DNA of 64,000 nucleotides from Hybos culiciformis. Its lineage: Eukaryota > Arthropoda > Insecta > Diptera > Hybotidae. The position numbers were made by a program, and so were the translations under genes. Below are positions 24,937 to 39,938 of this stretch, piece after piece (position 1 is the first letter of the stretch; every line of letters begins with the position of its first letter). The notes below the pieces were generated by a model. That model worked only from the letters and a program-made list of their open reading frames with translations, ran no database searches and was not told the origin of the DNA. Location: the NCBI GenBank assembly GCA_964007475.1, contig OZ023275.1:1612001-1676000 (forward strand). Reading direction: 5' to 3'.

Positions 24937-25308
24937 AATATATAGTTATAATTTATATTTACAATAAATAATCTCCTTGTTGCTGCCATTTTCCTCGTTT
25001 GTTGATAAAAGAAAAAAAAATTCTTACTTGACATTTGACAGCAAACTTTATAATGACAACAAAGATATTTTCAGGGTTACCATTGTTCTATTTTTATTCA
25101 TTTTGTTTTTTTGAATAAAAATAAGTGCAATTTTTGAAGTATGGTTTAAATTTTTGTACTAAAATCCAACCACACTCGTTTAAAAATTTAGTAGTAGAGG
25201 TTCGAAGATCCTTTAAAAATAGTAGATTGAAACACATGTGAAAAAAAAAAATGAAAAAAAAAAAATAGCCGCGTATTTTTTTATTGGTTCTTTTTTTTTT
25301 TTTTGTTT

Positions 25309-25353
25309 GCTCAGAGGGAAAATATAGATTAGCTCAGAGGGAAAATATAGATT
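25309..25353. repeat. 23-bp tandem duplication
   Basis: GCTCAGAGGGAAAATATAGA followed by TT appears twice in tandem with an A between the copies. The copies are exact, so this is a recent local duplication. Confidence 0.8.
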
Positions 25354-25512
25354 TTTAGCATTATAAACTAAGCTTTGTTTGACATTGATATGATGCATGT
25401 GAGAGGTACTCATTTGCAATTTTTTTTTTTTTTTGGTATTTGTCTGTTTGAAATATTGTGAGTGTGAGTGATATTATTTTTGTTTATAGTATTACGCAGT
25501 TCTCAAAATGAA

Positions 25513-25661
25513 GAATGTAAATACAATATAGAGCAATGTAAATACAATTTACATCACAGGGAAATGTAAATACAATTTACATTCCTCTATAATTGCATGT
25601 GTATTGATGCATGTAATGGAGCATTTACCGAGCTAAATTTGCGAATGTAAATACAACTTAC
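25513..25661. repeat. Dispersed palindromic repeat, four units
   Basis: The unit AATGTAAATACAATTTACAT is itself an inverted repeat (GTAAAT-ACA-ATTTAC). It occurs at about 25514 (partial), 25535, 25563 and 25643 (one change). Spacers are 21, 28 and 80 bases. Function unknown. Confidence 0.65.
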
Positions 25662-25936
25662 CGAAGCCATGCGCATTAAAATTATTATCTTATGATATAT
25701 TTAATTACTATATAACTTTGTTTGTGCTTCTTAGCATTCTATCAAGTTGAGAATAAAAAGACTCCTGCGACTTTTCATTGAATATATTTAACACTTCACT
25801 TATAGTAGAAAAATAGCCCGCATCGAAAAAAAAACTTAATACTTTCTTCAAGCAAATTTTATTTCTGTATCGTTTTCAAAAATTTTTTCAATTTTTTTTT
25901 TCAAATTTCTTATCCTAGTTAATTTAATTAATAAAT

Positions 25937-26318
25937 ATATCGTCGGTCGGCGACGCAAATCTCGTAAGTCTTGTTTTTTACAAAACGTGTTTTTTTTAAT
26001 TTTCCTGTCCTTTTTGTTGATCTGCGTCGATCTACATTCATAAAAACACTCTAAATAATTTTAACGCACCTTTATTGTCGAAAAAAAAAAAATTCGAAAA
26101 TTTAGGTGGGGAGCTTTTGTGGCCACTTTTTGAAACTAAGATAATGTACTAATCTTCGTAAGAAGCTACAGATTTTATTCAATCCATATCGCTTAGAAAT
26201 TAGCCAATCTTAAGCAATTTTGTGCTAATTATAATAATAAGAATAATACAGTTTTTTGTGTCTCCTGTCAAATTTTCAAAAACAGACTTACGAGGTTTGC
26301 GTCGCCGACCGACGATAT
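25937..26318. mobile_element. TIR element (MITE), about 380 bp
   Basis: The left end reads ATATCGTCGGTCGGCGACGC then AAATCTCGTAAGTCT. The right end is its reverse complement with one change, giving terminal inverted repeats of about 36 bp. The GC-rich ends stand out sharply from the surroundings. There is no transposase frame inside. The ATAT at each edge can be read as a palindromic target duplication or as part of the TIR, so the superfamily is not assigned. Confidence 0.75.
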
Positions 26319-29300
26319 GTGAATTAAAATTTTTATTTAAAATATTATTTTGAATATAAGAACATTACAATTTTTTTTTTAGATACAATTTTTAATATAC
26401 TTTTTAAGTCACATAATTTTTTAAGATTTCCTTTAATTGGAATATTCTATCGTAAATTTTTTTTGGTAAACTCAAAAAGAATTTTTCTTCTTTCCCTTTT
26501 TAATCCATATTTATTTCTATGCTACAATACTAAATTGGTATTAAGGTTTTATGCAGCATAAACGTAATTCCTGATTTTAATTTTGTTTTGAGAAAAAAAA
26601 ATTATTCTAAAATTAAAATAACAAATATAAAAATATGAAAATTATTTGTAATGCTATTATGTTCAACATATACATTATACAGTTTAAGTTTTCGTTAATA
26701 TTTAATACTAACTTCCTTACAAGAGGTAATAAATCTAATCAAATTTTCGTACATCTTAACACAATTTGTTTCTGAATTGATTGAAACTTAAAATGTTTTT
26801 ATTCAACATCAATTTCACATAAAAAAGTATTTTAACGCTTAAAATTTCCTCTTTCCACAAATTAAATAAGTATAGCAAAATTGAGTTATGAATGTTTTGT
26901 GGATTTTATTTTCAAGAGGTTAGTCACTATAAACCTGAGACTGGTAATTAGTATATAGGAGAAATTTTGTCTTGAATGGAGAAAATAATTATTCTCTGGC
27001 AAGGATCAAATTAAGGTAGTATTTCGAAAAGTACAATGCTTATTCAAAGGTAAAACGCATTGGTCTTAGTAGAGTATTAAAATTAATTTGAATGTGATAT
27101 AAAGACAGTAACTATATTAAAAATTATAACATTACTTTACGGATGATTGTTATCTAAATCCAAATCACCCGAAAAAATCGAATTCAATTGAAATGCTCAA
27201 ATCATATCTATAAATTCTTCGAAAATTAAAAGAAAATAAAATATTTTCCATCCATAACCAATAGTTTTTTTTTTATTTTTCTCTTAACAAAAGAAACAAA
27301 AATCTTATAAATATTACAATGTAATCTTTTTTTTTTTCCTGTTTATTTTGACAAGTTTTTATCCTTAGAAATAATTTTTTGATCTACTTCACGTTTGTTT
27401 TGGATTAATTTTATGATAACTTTATGATACCAAAGATAAACAATAACAATGTATGAACTTAAATGTACATACAGACAACACACACATAATATTTTGTTTG
27501 ATTTATTATAATAAAAGGAAATGTCAGAAACTTTATTACTTTAATACCAAAAATAAGCGTTATATTTTACTTCTTTAAAGGTATTATGTTTATGCAGAAG
27601 AAAAAAGATTTTATTAATAAAAATTTACAAATTTATCAGTTAAAAAAAAAAAAAAATTGAGATAATGATAAAATAAACTTCATATTTATGAATTCTGTAG
27701 CTATATACGTAAATTTATTTATATGTACGAATGAAATATGTGTACTATATATATAGAGGTAACATAATGTTATGGCTTGAAAAACAAATGGATTAGGAAT
27801 TATGATATGAATAAATTGTATTATGAATTCATATAGACAGATCTATGATTTTTTCAGATTTTTAACTTTAGTAAAAAAAAAGCAATAAAAGAAAAATGTA
27901 GTCTGACTGCAATAAATTAGGAAAACTGAGTCGAGCTTCAAATTCTGTATCAACAAAATATTGTATCACTAATTTGTTTTAATTCCCAAAACATTTTTAA
28001 CGCCATACAAAATTTAAAACTCATGCTTGAAAGCCCTATATTTGATGGCGCCACTAATATTCTACTTTTGCGAATTTCAATTTTATTTCTTTTGAATTAA
28101 ATTTTCTTGGAAAACATGTAAAAATTTAATATTATTTAACAACTAAACCACATTTTAATTATTAAATTTTCTTTATAGACTTGGGTTGTTTCTTTTACAC
28201 TAATTACAAAAGGAAAATAATAAAAAAAAAAAAATAATTACTTTTGATAGAAATTTATTAATAAATTAAATAGCTTCTTTCAAATTAAAAATTGACATTT
28301 ATTTTTTTTTTATACCTAATTTAAATATGACTTTTTAATTAAAGGTTAGTAAAAATACTGCCAGAGCAATTAAAAAATTTAAAAAGGATATTATGATTTT
28401 TTATGTTAATTATTTATGTTCTCAACTGATCGGAAAGATTAAAGTTATTATATTCACATTAAATTGTGAAAATAAAAAATTAAAGCAGGTTTTATTTTAT
28501 TCTTAGCAAAGATTTTTATCAGAAATTAAAAAAATTAAATTAATGAATAAAAAATTGTTACAAAGGTGCGTAAAAAAGGATTAACCATCTACATAAATTA
28601 AGGTTACAGTTTTTATGATGTAAAATTAAATTAGTTTTTGAACAATTTTTTTTTTAATTTTTAAGGTTTAAATTGCAAGTTGAAAAAGTAATTTTTTTTG
28701 TATATAAAATATTAAAATAAATTATTTATATATTTTTTTAATTTAAATTGAAAACATTTATTTATTATAATTTCGGGACACACTTACATTTTAACACATA
28801 TATATTTAAAAGGATCATTTAATGATACATCCGTTAGTAATAATAAAAAACTTTTTTTGTAGTAAATACCTACTAATTTTCTAATGACACATATTTGTTA
28901 AACATAATATATGTGTATTTTATACTCACATTATAAATCTATTAAAACGAAACATATTAGTATATATAAATTAATATACCTATATACATAAAAATAATAA
29001 TATTTTATTACACTTTCATATCTTATTTCAAAAATATGACATTAACAAGAAATTGTTCAATGAATTGCCAAATTTATTATATTCATTTATTTATTTCTAT
29101 ACTCATTCTATTCATAAAGATGTCATTTTTGGTCGTTATTTCAAGTACACCACGTATTATAAATATATATAGTATATAAAAAAATTAAAGCAAATGCAAG
29201 AGAATTTTAAATGTTTCATATAATGTTCTAAATATTATGTGTATATAAATACCATTGCTCGGCAAATTGTGTAAAGTGAAATATTATATTTAAAAAAAAA

Positions 29301-32300
29301 AAAAATTTATTTAGGTAATCACATACAAAAAATGAAAGTCAACCATAATTTGTGACAGTATTCTTTATGCGGAAAAAAAATTTCTTTCAAACTTTTTCCA
29401 AAAATAAAAGCATCAAAAACAAACTATATAAACAGTGTCTGTTATAAAAATAGACGCTTGCCTGAAAATAAAATTGATAATGAAATGTAAATATTATGCT
29501 TTCAGCATCTTATATTATATTTTTGATCAATGTCTTTTAAAAAAAAAAATTAAATATTGTAAATATAAATTCTATCATCATCATCAAAATGAAACAAATA
29601 TTTACGTTTAAATTTTCAGTGTACATATTTGTTCCATTAATTCAATTCATTCAGCCTTAATAAATTGTGGTAGGTAGGTATAAATTTATTTGGTTTTTCA
29701 GTCATTCATTCATTCAGGAGCACCATATGAATAAAAAGTATAAATAATATTTTTAAAATATAATTTAGAAATAATGTTGTAAAATAGTAAAAATATAATA
29801 TTTGCAATATAGATTCAACTTTGAACGTAATTTAATATTGGATATTAATTTATTGAAAATTATAGAATAAATATTATTTTAAAAAGCTAAAATTGTTGAA
29901 CTTTTATTTAGAAATTGAAAATTAATATCAATTGATTATTTTTATTTAATTTACCATGAATATTTTATTGAGCAGTTTTAATAATTTATTTTGAAATTGT
30001 TATAAGTTCATTATTTGTCTTTTATATATTTTGTATGAAATTTTTTTGCGCGCACTATCTTGTAAACCCATTATATATTATATTATGTGTTGGGTTTTGC
30101 GGATTTGAAAGCAAAATTAAATCAAATTATTTTGTAGATTAATTTTTTTTATAAATAATATAAAATTATGTTTGTTATTAAATTCAGGATTATGACGAGT
30201 AAATATCTAAAGGATTTCATTACATACATTATAATCAAAAACATAAATGTTCATAATTACAATTTTGGGATGTTTGCCAGAAGGCATTTTATATAATTCA
30301 AATAAAATCTGACATGCACAATATTAAAATCCAATTTTTTTTTTTTTTAAATAAAATCTTGTGAAATTTACAATTTGTCTTAAGATTTTCTGTTTTGATC
30401 CTTACTTAAGGCTTTGATACCAAAATCAATGTCACATTACAGGGGCTACTTGCATAGTTATAGATTATTTTCTGAAATGTCTAGCAAATATTCATAAATT
30501 TTTTTCTATAATCCAACATAAATACATACATATATGAATTGAATACGAAAATGTATATAATGGAGTTTGAAATTAAACTTTGTCGTAATTTTTATTCCCA
30601 GAAAAAAAGATAAAATTATTATATCAAAAATAATTTTCTAGCAATACTACTCAAAGCTGTACGATTGATATTATAATTATAATGTTTTTTATATCAAATT
30701 TGATTTCAAGAAACAAAATCTCTAGCTCGGAGTTTGTTAAGTTGATACTGATTTATTCAAAATAATATTTAAATACATCCTTGTAGTTCTTATTTTAATT
30801 ACATATAAATTCTTAGTATAAACTTGTTAATTTCAGCACAAGCTTTACTACTTATATATATAGCATAATTTTTCTTAACAAATTTTCTTTATTTAAAAAA
30901 CCATGAAATTTTTTTTGTTTTTTAACTATATATTATTCCTATATACCTAATATACAAAAGAACGATAAACTTTTCTTTAGTTCGTCAAATTTAAAACTTT
31001 ATACTTATAAAAAAAAAAAAAAACTTTTTATTGAAAAAAAGTTAAAAAAAAAGAAGAAAATTATACCATTATTTTGTGAAAATAATAAAACAATTTTTTC
31101 TTTCAAAATATAACACACAGTTAATGTGCAATTTAAGGCACACAATAATTTCAAAAGTTGAATAGAAGAAAAAATACATTACATTCAGATTACATAAAAA
31201 AAAATTAAAAAAAAAAAAAATTTATTCGCGAACATAGAAATTTTTTAGTTGAATTTCTGAAAAGTTTATCAACTATTTTTGACGTGATAAATTAAATAAA
31301 AGATGGCATAGGTATATGAATCTTTATGATGTATTTACTAATGGTATAATAAAATTTAAATAAATATTCATCAAATGGTTTAGTTTTATGCTTATTGTTG
31401 TTTGACAAAATTTATTATTAATAAAAAAAAAAATAGTTTTCAAAGTGCATTTTATTATGATTTTGTTTTTATATTCTGGTTAAATAAGATTTTCTTCAGC
31501 ATTATCAAATCAATAATATTCTAAATCACAATGTTAAAGTTTTAAATTTATTATTATTTTTCATTTATTTTTTTTGTACTAGAATTAATTATTGAAAATT
31601 AAATCGATACATTTCTTATCGAAAATGTATTCGACATATATTCGATCTTAAGCATTGGAAGTTTTAGATAGAACTTTTCGTTCAAATATTAGAGTCTTCT
31701 AATTTTTTAATTAGGATTCAAAAAAAAAAAACTTCTAAAATATGTAATTTAATTAAAATGAAAATAACACAGAAATTAACAAAATTAGATATTATCATTT
31801 TGTTTCAAAAAAAAATTATCAAAATAAACAAAAAAATTTTATTTTATAATATTAATATTTAAAAAATTCATAACACGTTCTAAAAACTCAAAGAAAAACT
31901 TGTAAATATTTAAATAATTATTTACAAAATAAAGAGAAAAAAAAAAATAGGGTAAGGGTTTCATTTCTTCCTAACATAAAAACTTTAAAACATTTATTTA
32001 TAACAGGTTTATCAGAGTGTACATTTACTTCGTAGAAATTTTCATTAATTTGATTTTATATAAAACTAAAAAAAGAGCTCGAATAATAAATTTGTGAGTA
32101 TTTCATGGGAGTTTTTTAATAGGACTCATTTACGATTCAAATTAGCACTGCTGCTGGATCAGTTAAGAACAAAAAAATAAGTTCCTACTATACTAATGTT
32201 GCACAGCTTTATATTGAATCATTGATGTGTACACACTTAACACTTAGTATTATTGTCGTAAGTAACATGCATGTATAAATTATTTCTATGTACTTTAATG

Positions 32301-35300
32301 TAAAAAAAAAAAACAAAATCTAAATTGTTTCTTATTTTATTAGGTATTATTATTTTTAAATTATTGTGGATTTGAAATTCAAATAATGTTTCTGACTTTT
32401 TCTTTTTATTATTTTGTATATACTTTATTCAAAGTAAATTTATTATTTTTATTTATTCTATAATCAATCATTTTAAATTGTTTTCTATTTTGTCAATGTC
32501 AGAGTTTTTTTTATTTATTTTATATTTTCTATTTTTTTTAAATCTCTATTTACAAAAGAACGTAGGGAATTATGTTATATATGTAGTTATCTGTAATTTT
32601 ATATATATTCGTTTATATTGATTTTGTACATAATGATGACTTTAAGAAATATAAAATATAATTTTAAACTTATAATATTGAATTTAGATAAAATTAAATA
32701 TTATTATCTTTTGCATATAAATTTTGAGAAATCATATATATAATATAGTTCTTAAATAATTTGAACAGAATTGAAATGTTTTCCCTATATTGGAAATAAT
32801 TTCTCAATTAAAAATCAAAAATAATTAAAAGAATTATATAATATAAACTGCTTTATTTTATCATTTAAAAAATAAAACTAATTTTTACCTTAAGGATTTT
32901 ATTTTATTTTTTTTTTTAATTAACTAACTTTGTGATATCAAACACCTGTCACGTAAAAATTTTGATCCTTTTCGGTATCGAGGATGTGTACTAAATGAAG
33001 TTAAAAAGAAAACTTAAAAAATTACTCGATAATAAGATATAATGTTGTCTTCCTTCCACTCTAATTTCGAAGTTTTTAGTGTCTTATTTTAACAATGAGT
33101 ATGAAGATAATTATTTCAATTATTTAAAATTAATCTAAATGAGTATAATAAAGATATATATAATATTATGTATTATGTATAATTTTTTTTTCAAATGCCG
33201 GCAGGTATGTTAAAATAAAATTATCTTATCTAAAATGAATGCTATGTTGCTTGAGGTTTTTGTGTATTTGAATATATTTATATCATATGTATATAACAAA
33301 AATGCATTATGTTTTCGATAACGAAACTATATGATTATTTTATAATTTCCCTGATTGGATTTACCATCATTATGATATTTTTTTCATTAAAAAAATTTCT
33401 AAATATTTGTTAGCAATGAAAGTTTTAGACGAAATTTATTATTCTAATAATACGATACAAGGTTTAATATAAATTAATATTATAATTAGTTAGAGTTATA
33501 TATTATTTTTTTCATAATAATTATTCTACAGCGTAGAGTTTTTATGTGTTTCATATTACATATTTTTATGGAATTTCTAATTTTTTTGTTCAGTTTAATT
33601 TTTATTGAAAATTGTATAGTGAATTAAATAAATTAAAACAAGTTCAAATTTTACTGATATTGAAATGAGGTCTTTTAGTTCAAAATGTTAAAACTCCGAA
33701 ATAATCCTGTATTGTATATAGTTAATATTTTAATAGTTCAATATGTTACTTACTATAGCCTGAAAATGGCTTTATAAAGATATGATGTGTTTAAAATTTT
33801 GAAAATGTTATGTGCTAACAATAAATTTATAGACAATTAGGAAGTACAACATTATAGCGTGAAAAAAAATTTTGTACACCAAAGTATATTTCATATCGTT
33901 TGACACATACTATATGTATTTTATATAACAACGAGACATCGTCACAGAGTGATCTTATTTTATGAAAATTTTTTAAATACGCCAAAGTGCTGGTTAGAAT
34001 ATTCTTAAAGTAAAAGGATTAATTCAAATTTTCTTTATATTGCAACATTTTATTCGTGGTCAATTTAAATTAAAAAGTTTTTCCTTTTTAGTCTGGTTTT
34101 AATATTATTTATTTTTTTTTTTACTTTATCTGGGAAAATATAATAAAAACTAAAATTAAAAAAAAAAAAAATTAAATAAAATATATGTGGATTATAGTTG
34201 GGTTAAATACAGGGAACAAAAAAAATTTTATTTTTTTTTTCTATTTTACAATCTGTGAGTTTTATATTATTTCAAAATTTTGGTTTTTACTCTTTTATTT
34301 ACTTTTTACCACAATGTCCATGTTAAAAACAAAAAAAAAAGGGAAAACAGAAACTTTTAATTGACTTTATGCAACTTTGGTTGCAATATTTTGAATGTTG
34401 CAATTGAAAGTAAAAACAAAAAAAAAAAAACAAAAAATACGCTCAAATTAAATTTTTGTTAGAAACATAGGTACCTTAACTTTTGTTTTTTTGATTATTT
34501 AATTTTCGAGAGAAATTGAATTTTTAAAACTGCAACAATCTGTTTAAAGTTTTTTCGTTTCATTAATTTTTGTGGTCTGTAAGTATTCCCTAGTGATTTT
34601 TACTATTATTATTATTCATTATCTTAAATTGTTTACAATTTTTGTTTTGGTTTTTGGTATGTCACATATACATATATATTTGCCATTTTACCATATTTTT
34701 GTCAAATAGGGTTTTGTGTAAATAAAAGCACTAAACCAAAAAGGGAAAAAAAATTATAATACAATGGTTGGGGTTATTATATTAATAAAGATATGGTATT
34801 ACTTTAACCAAATATATATTTATTTATTATGTTGACAGAACAACGTAATCTGAAAATTTTAAAAGCTTTACTGTATTTGACCTGTAATATTGCATTACGT
34901 GTAGTGCAATCAAATTATATTTAGAACTTTTGAAGTTACAAAGCACTCTTACAACTTAAGGAATTAATTATAAGAAGTATAACGAATGTATTTAATTAGA
35001 AATGAGAATATTTGAATAATCCAATTAATTGATATTTTGATTATTAAGGAGTAAAGATGCCCAAATTTTAATAATTAAGCTCTTTGTAGTTTTTCAAAAA
35101 GTGCTCTATATTTATTTATATAGGATACAAAACAAACTTGATGTAAGCGAATTGAAGTTTTTTAGTGCCTCGAACCTTGGTAAAAAAAATGTTTTTCTAT
35201 TATTTTCTGTATCATAAATTTTCCTTCTCAATGAAGCATAATTCATTTAAAAAAAAAAAAAAACAAAAAAAAAACAAAAAGTCATTAAATCAACTAAAAA

Positions 35301-38300
35301 TGACTTTGAAATTACTTTTTATTTTTATGATTGAAATGTCAAAAAAAAATTTAGTGACATTAATTGAACAATATTAATGAATTACCATGACATAATATAT
35401 ATATTTTTTTTGCTTTTATTAACTTCATTTTACCAAAAATTTTCAATAATTTTGATTTTTTGTTTTTCTTTTCTTTTTTTTATCTATATACAAAAGATAA
35501 ATGGATTTAATTTTACATTATATATTTCTTTTTCTATATTTGATGTATCAATCATTATGTTTTTTTTTTAATAAAAAAATAAAATTTTATAACAATTTTA
35601 TTTCTATGGGGCAAAACTAATTTTAGCAAAATAAAATTAGTAAATAAGAATACATTTGAAAGATAAATATTATATATTTATATGTAATTATGTACGATGT
35701 AGTATACACAAATAAATATTTATGAAAGAAAATATATAGTTGATCAATCTTTTGCAACATTAAATATTATTACTCAATTGAGAATTTTGAATAAAATTTC
35801 TGTTGAACAGAAATTAAAAGTTCTTGATAATTTTATTATAATTTTTCCAAAGAAACAGAATAAATAGTGGAGATTAAAAATCAATAGAAGAAATATAATA
35901 ATTCAAATTAAAAGTATATATGTAGGTAACTAGAAATATAATATAAATACAATATTGCATGCTCTTAATATTATGTTGCTGCCCAATGTTCATTTGGTTC
36001 TTCAACACAGTCGTAATTTAAGTGAGACATTATAAAAACTCCAGATTGAGAAAATCCATCTGAATACGGAATATTGATAAAAAGTTGATGTCGAACTGAA
36101 AATAATTTTTAATCAAGTAAACATAATACTTACATGGCTTGCATGATTGCATTATATTCAAATTTACATAATAAATATCATTAGATAGATTATAATTAAA
36201 TCAAATATTTAAATGCATTCACCCGATTATTGAATGAAATAAAATAGAATTTGATAATTGATTTTTACACATTATTACAACTACGTATAAATTGTTAATA
36301 AATGTACAATAAATTTTACATACACAGAAAACATTTAAAAAATTTGATTACTCCAATTAAAATTTTTATTTATTTGAAAAAGGGGACTCATTGGACGATT
36401 TAAAATACATTTTTAAACCTATATACTTAAATCAAAATATGTACTTTCAGATTTATACCTATTACTTTTATATGGTTTAATAAATAATCTGATATTATTT
36501 CAAATTCAGCAAAGAGTTTAAATATCAAATATAAAACTGTTGTTCTATGAAGTTTTTAAAAAAGGTACAGATATAAAAAATAAAATCGTTGAAATATTTT
36601 GTTCTATTTTTCTAGGTATTTTAATTAACTTTGTAGCATTGCATAAAACATTTAACCTTTAGGCAAAAAACTTATAAATGTTTATACAATGCTCTTGTTA
36701 GTAGACGTTTGAATAATTTGATGACATTATTTTAATTTATTTTTTTTTTATAATATTTATTCTTCTAAAATGTTTCGAAAAAAAAAAGAAAAGTTGAACG
36801 AGTTTTGGAGAAATTTTTTGTTGATATTAAAAATAAAATAATTTTTTAATATTATTTTAAAATAAAAAACATAACACAACTTATTAATTTAACAGTTGAA
36901 AAATATCTTTTATGTACGAAAATATTCGCAGAAATTAAAAGAAAATACAAATAATTCCAACATAAAATAGAAATGACTATTAACCAAAACTTATTATTCC
37001 GTATCACTTGAAAACGATCTGTTTTATTTATACAATTAATTTTTCTGAAACTACATATATAAGTAATGTCTATGAAAACATTTAAAAATTCTCTTCCTTT
37101 ATGCATAATTTTTTAAACATATGTAATAATTTATTATGAGTATAAAAATATGTTTATGTATATTATTATTTTAACCCAGAAACAGTATACCTACGTTCCA
37201 TTTCCAATAAGTAATATTAATTTTAATTTAATATTTGTGTAAATAATGTGTACATAATAAATTTGTGCATAATAAAAATAAATAAATAAAAAATCAAGAT
37301 CAGTCAAAAAGATTAAAATCTTGGGATCTAAATTGATTGATTTTTAGTTAGAGGAAACTCGAAGATCGTATAGTTGTTACATGTCATTTTTTCAAGTTTA
37401 TGACATAGAAGCATTTTTGGATTCAAACAATTCACAACAGATGATGGGGCAAAGATCTCATCGTTTTGCTTTAAGTAAGATATAATTAGACAACATCATT
37501 CAAAAATCGTCTCCATGGTTCTGCAAAGCATTTTTCAATTTTGATCAATCAAACCAGTGTTAATAAAGAATTTGTTCAGTTTTATTATTTCAATATCTTT
37601 TACATTATTATGTATGAATTTAAAGCTTTCTCTTAAAATTTTTTCATACTATATTTTGTACATATTGTGTGATAAATGTACATTACATTTATTTTTAAAT
37701 CTTTAATAATGTTATTTTACAGCACACTCTGACACGTTTTTATAATAAAATACTTAAAAATATGTCAATAATACTACAAAACAAGAATATGAGAAAATAA
37801 TAATGGAAGTTGTACTATATTATGTATAACGCTATAACATTAAAATGTTCACATTTTTTTATTTATTTTTTTTATTTTATTTTAATAATTTAGGTATAAT
37901 GTATAACAAAAATTCCGAAAAAAAAAGTTTGTTTTCGAAACTTTTATTTCTATTGTAATTCATTTCAACATAACAATCTCTTTTATATACATATAGTTTC
38001 ATTCATAATGTGGTTACAGGAATTTATTTTTCTCTACATTTTCGATTTAATATAAAATTAATATTATAATTGTATGTAAAACAAATAAAAATTGTGTTAA
38101 ATTTCACATCATAGTGTTCTATACACATATAATGAAGTAAATAACTCATATATTTATCTTAATAAAATTTTCTGTAATAAGCATAAATAATTATTATTAT
38201 TATGTAATAATACTAAACAAATTTATAAAGAAATTAATTTGAATCTAACTTTCAAATTAAAAATATTAGATCATATTTTGAGGTTTTTCTTGATTTCATA

Positions 38301-39930
38301 TAATAATTGAATATAATTACAAAATTACATATAATGAGAGAACGTAATTGGCAAAACATCATCGTAAGGAAGTTAAAAAAAAAAATTGTTTTCTACAAAA
38401 TAATTATTGATTATACAATTTCCATAACAGATAAATATCTTAATGTTCACTGTTTTTGTTAAATTATATGTTAATAATCTTACTTTGTGAAGAATTTATT
38501 CTCGTAAATTTAAATATAAAGTAGGGGTTACAGAGATTGAAAATTTAAAATTTTTCACATTTTTAGTCTTATAAGTTTTTCCTTAAATTTCGAATAAATA
38601 TTTTTGTATGGACTGTATTTGTAAAGATACTTATATATGGTAATGTTAGATGTTAATATATGTTAAATATGAAAGAATGACGGAATAAATGTTTAAGATA
38701 TATACTGTGTATAAAGTTTCTATTTAGAATTTTGTTTATTTTAAAATTTAAAATTACTTGATTAAATCATCTTTGAATAATACATATAATAATGTTTTAA
38801 ATCAATTTACTTGATTAAAATAAGGTCCCTTGTTATTTAATTTTTTCTATTTTATTTTATTTTTTTTAATAATAAAATATTAAATAATCCGAAACAGATT
38901 TAATGACCAATTTTACTTATGTTCATTGTGAATGGAAATACTAAAATATTCATATAATTTTCATTTTCAGTCAGTAAAGAATTTTATAATACAAAGTTTT
39001 AATTGTTGTTTTGGTTGATCAATATGTTACTTTCTTTCTACTGATTCATACACTGTATTTACACATGTATTAAGCTAGTTTTGATGTCCTAGTGGATCTT
39101 AAAAATCTACAGAAAATTCTACCACAAACTTCTGACTAATTTAGGTAGTTCCATCAAGCTTAAAATTCAACTATGATAAGACTCGAAAAGAGTAAATTTA
39201 TTAAGTAAAACTAAATAATAAGGTTAAAATCGTTATAATACATTTATTGTATGTTTTTTAAAACATAGAATAATGTTAGGAAAAAAAAAACAATTGACCA
39301 TAAACCAATAAAAATATTTCTAAAAAAATTTATTTCCTCTGTTTACTTTTGTTATTTTGAAACAAAATTATATATATAAAAAATAAAAGCCTCAAACCAA
39401 AAATTAGTAAAATATTAGAATTTGTTACATTATTATGTTTGTAGGATTTCCAATTATTTCAATTTCAATTTACAATCTCTTTTTTTTTATTATTATTTTA
39501 TTTTATTGTGTAACATTGACAAAACGAACATTCCGGTCAATTAAAATTTCAAGGATTTTCAGTGAAAGTCTGAAATTCATAGAAAATTGTATTTTTTTTT
39601 TTGTGTAACATTTTATTTTATAAAATAACGTGGAAATTATGTGAAATTTTCGTTGCCCCTAAAAGTTGAAATATATATTTTTTTTATATATATAATATGT
39701 GAGTAATATAAATTTATATTTATTTTTTATTTATTAATTCTTGGAATTTATTTAAAATTTAACAATCATTTAATAAATGAACCATGGTTTTTCCAAAATT
39801 TATGCTTAAATGAAACAATATTAAATAAGTTTCTAAATAACAAGAATAGATAATAATATCTTTTATTCTACTCTTCCATATTTATTTATTATTATAGTAA
39901 AATTATAATGAACTGAACATTTAATTCATA
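26319..39930. other. AT-rich gene-poor DNA, 13.6 kb
   Basis: No gene, RNA or complete mobile element can be supported. The open frames (for example near 35.2-35.6 kb and 36.85-37.1 kb) are AT-driven and motif-free. The only oddity is a less AT-rich patch near 37.30-37.57 kb. The stretch may be intergenic or part of a large intron. Confidence 0.55.
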
Positions 39931-39938
39931 GATAGAGT

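Noticed and set aside
25513..25661. CRISPR-like array
   Set aside because: Units are palindromic, spacing is irregular, there are only four, and the genome is an insect's.
36852..37106. 84-codon minus-strand frame with hydrophobic stretches
   Set aside because: Looked briefly like a membrane-protein exon, but has no Gr or Or motif, no good splice context and composition expected from AT-rich DNA.
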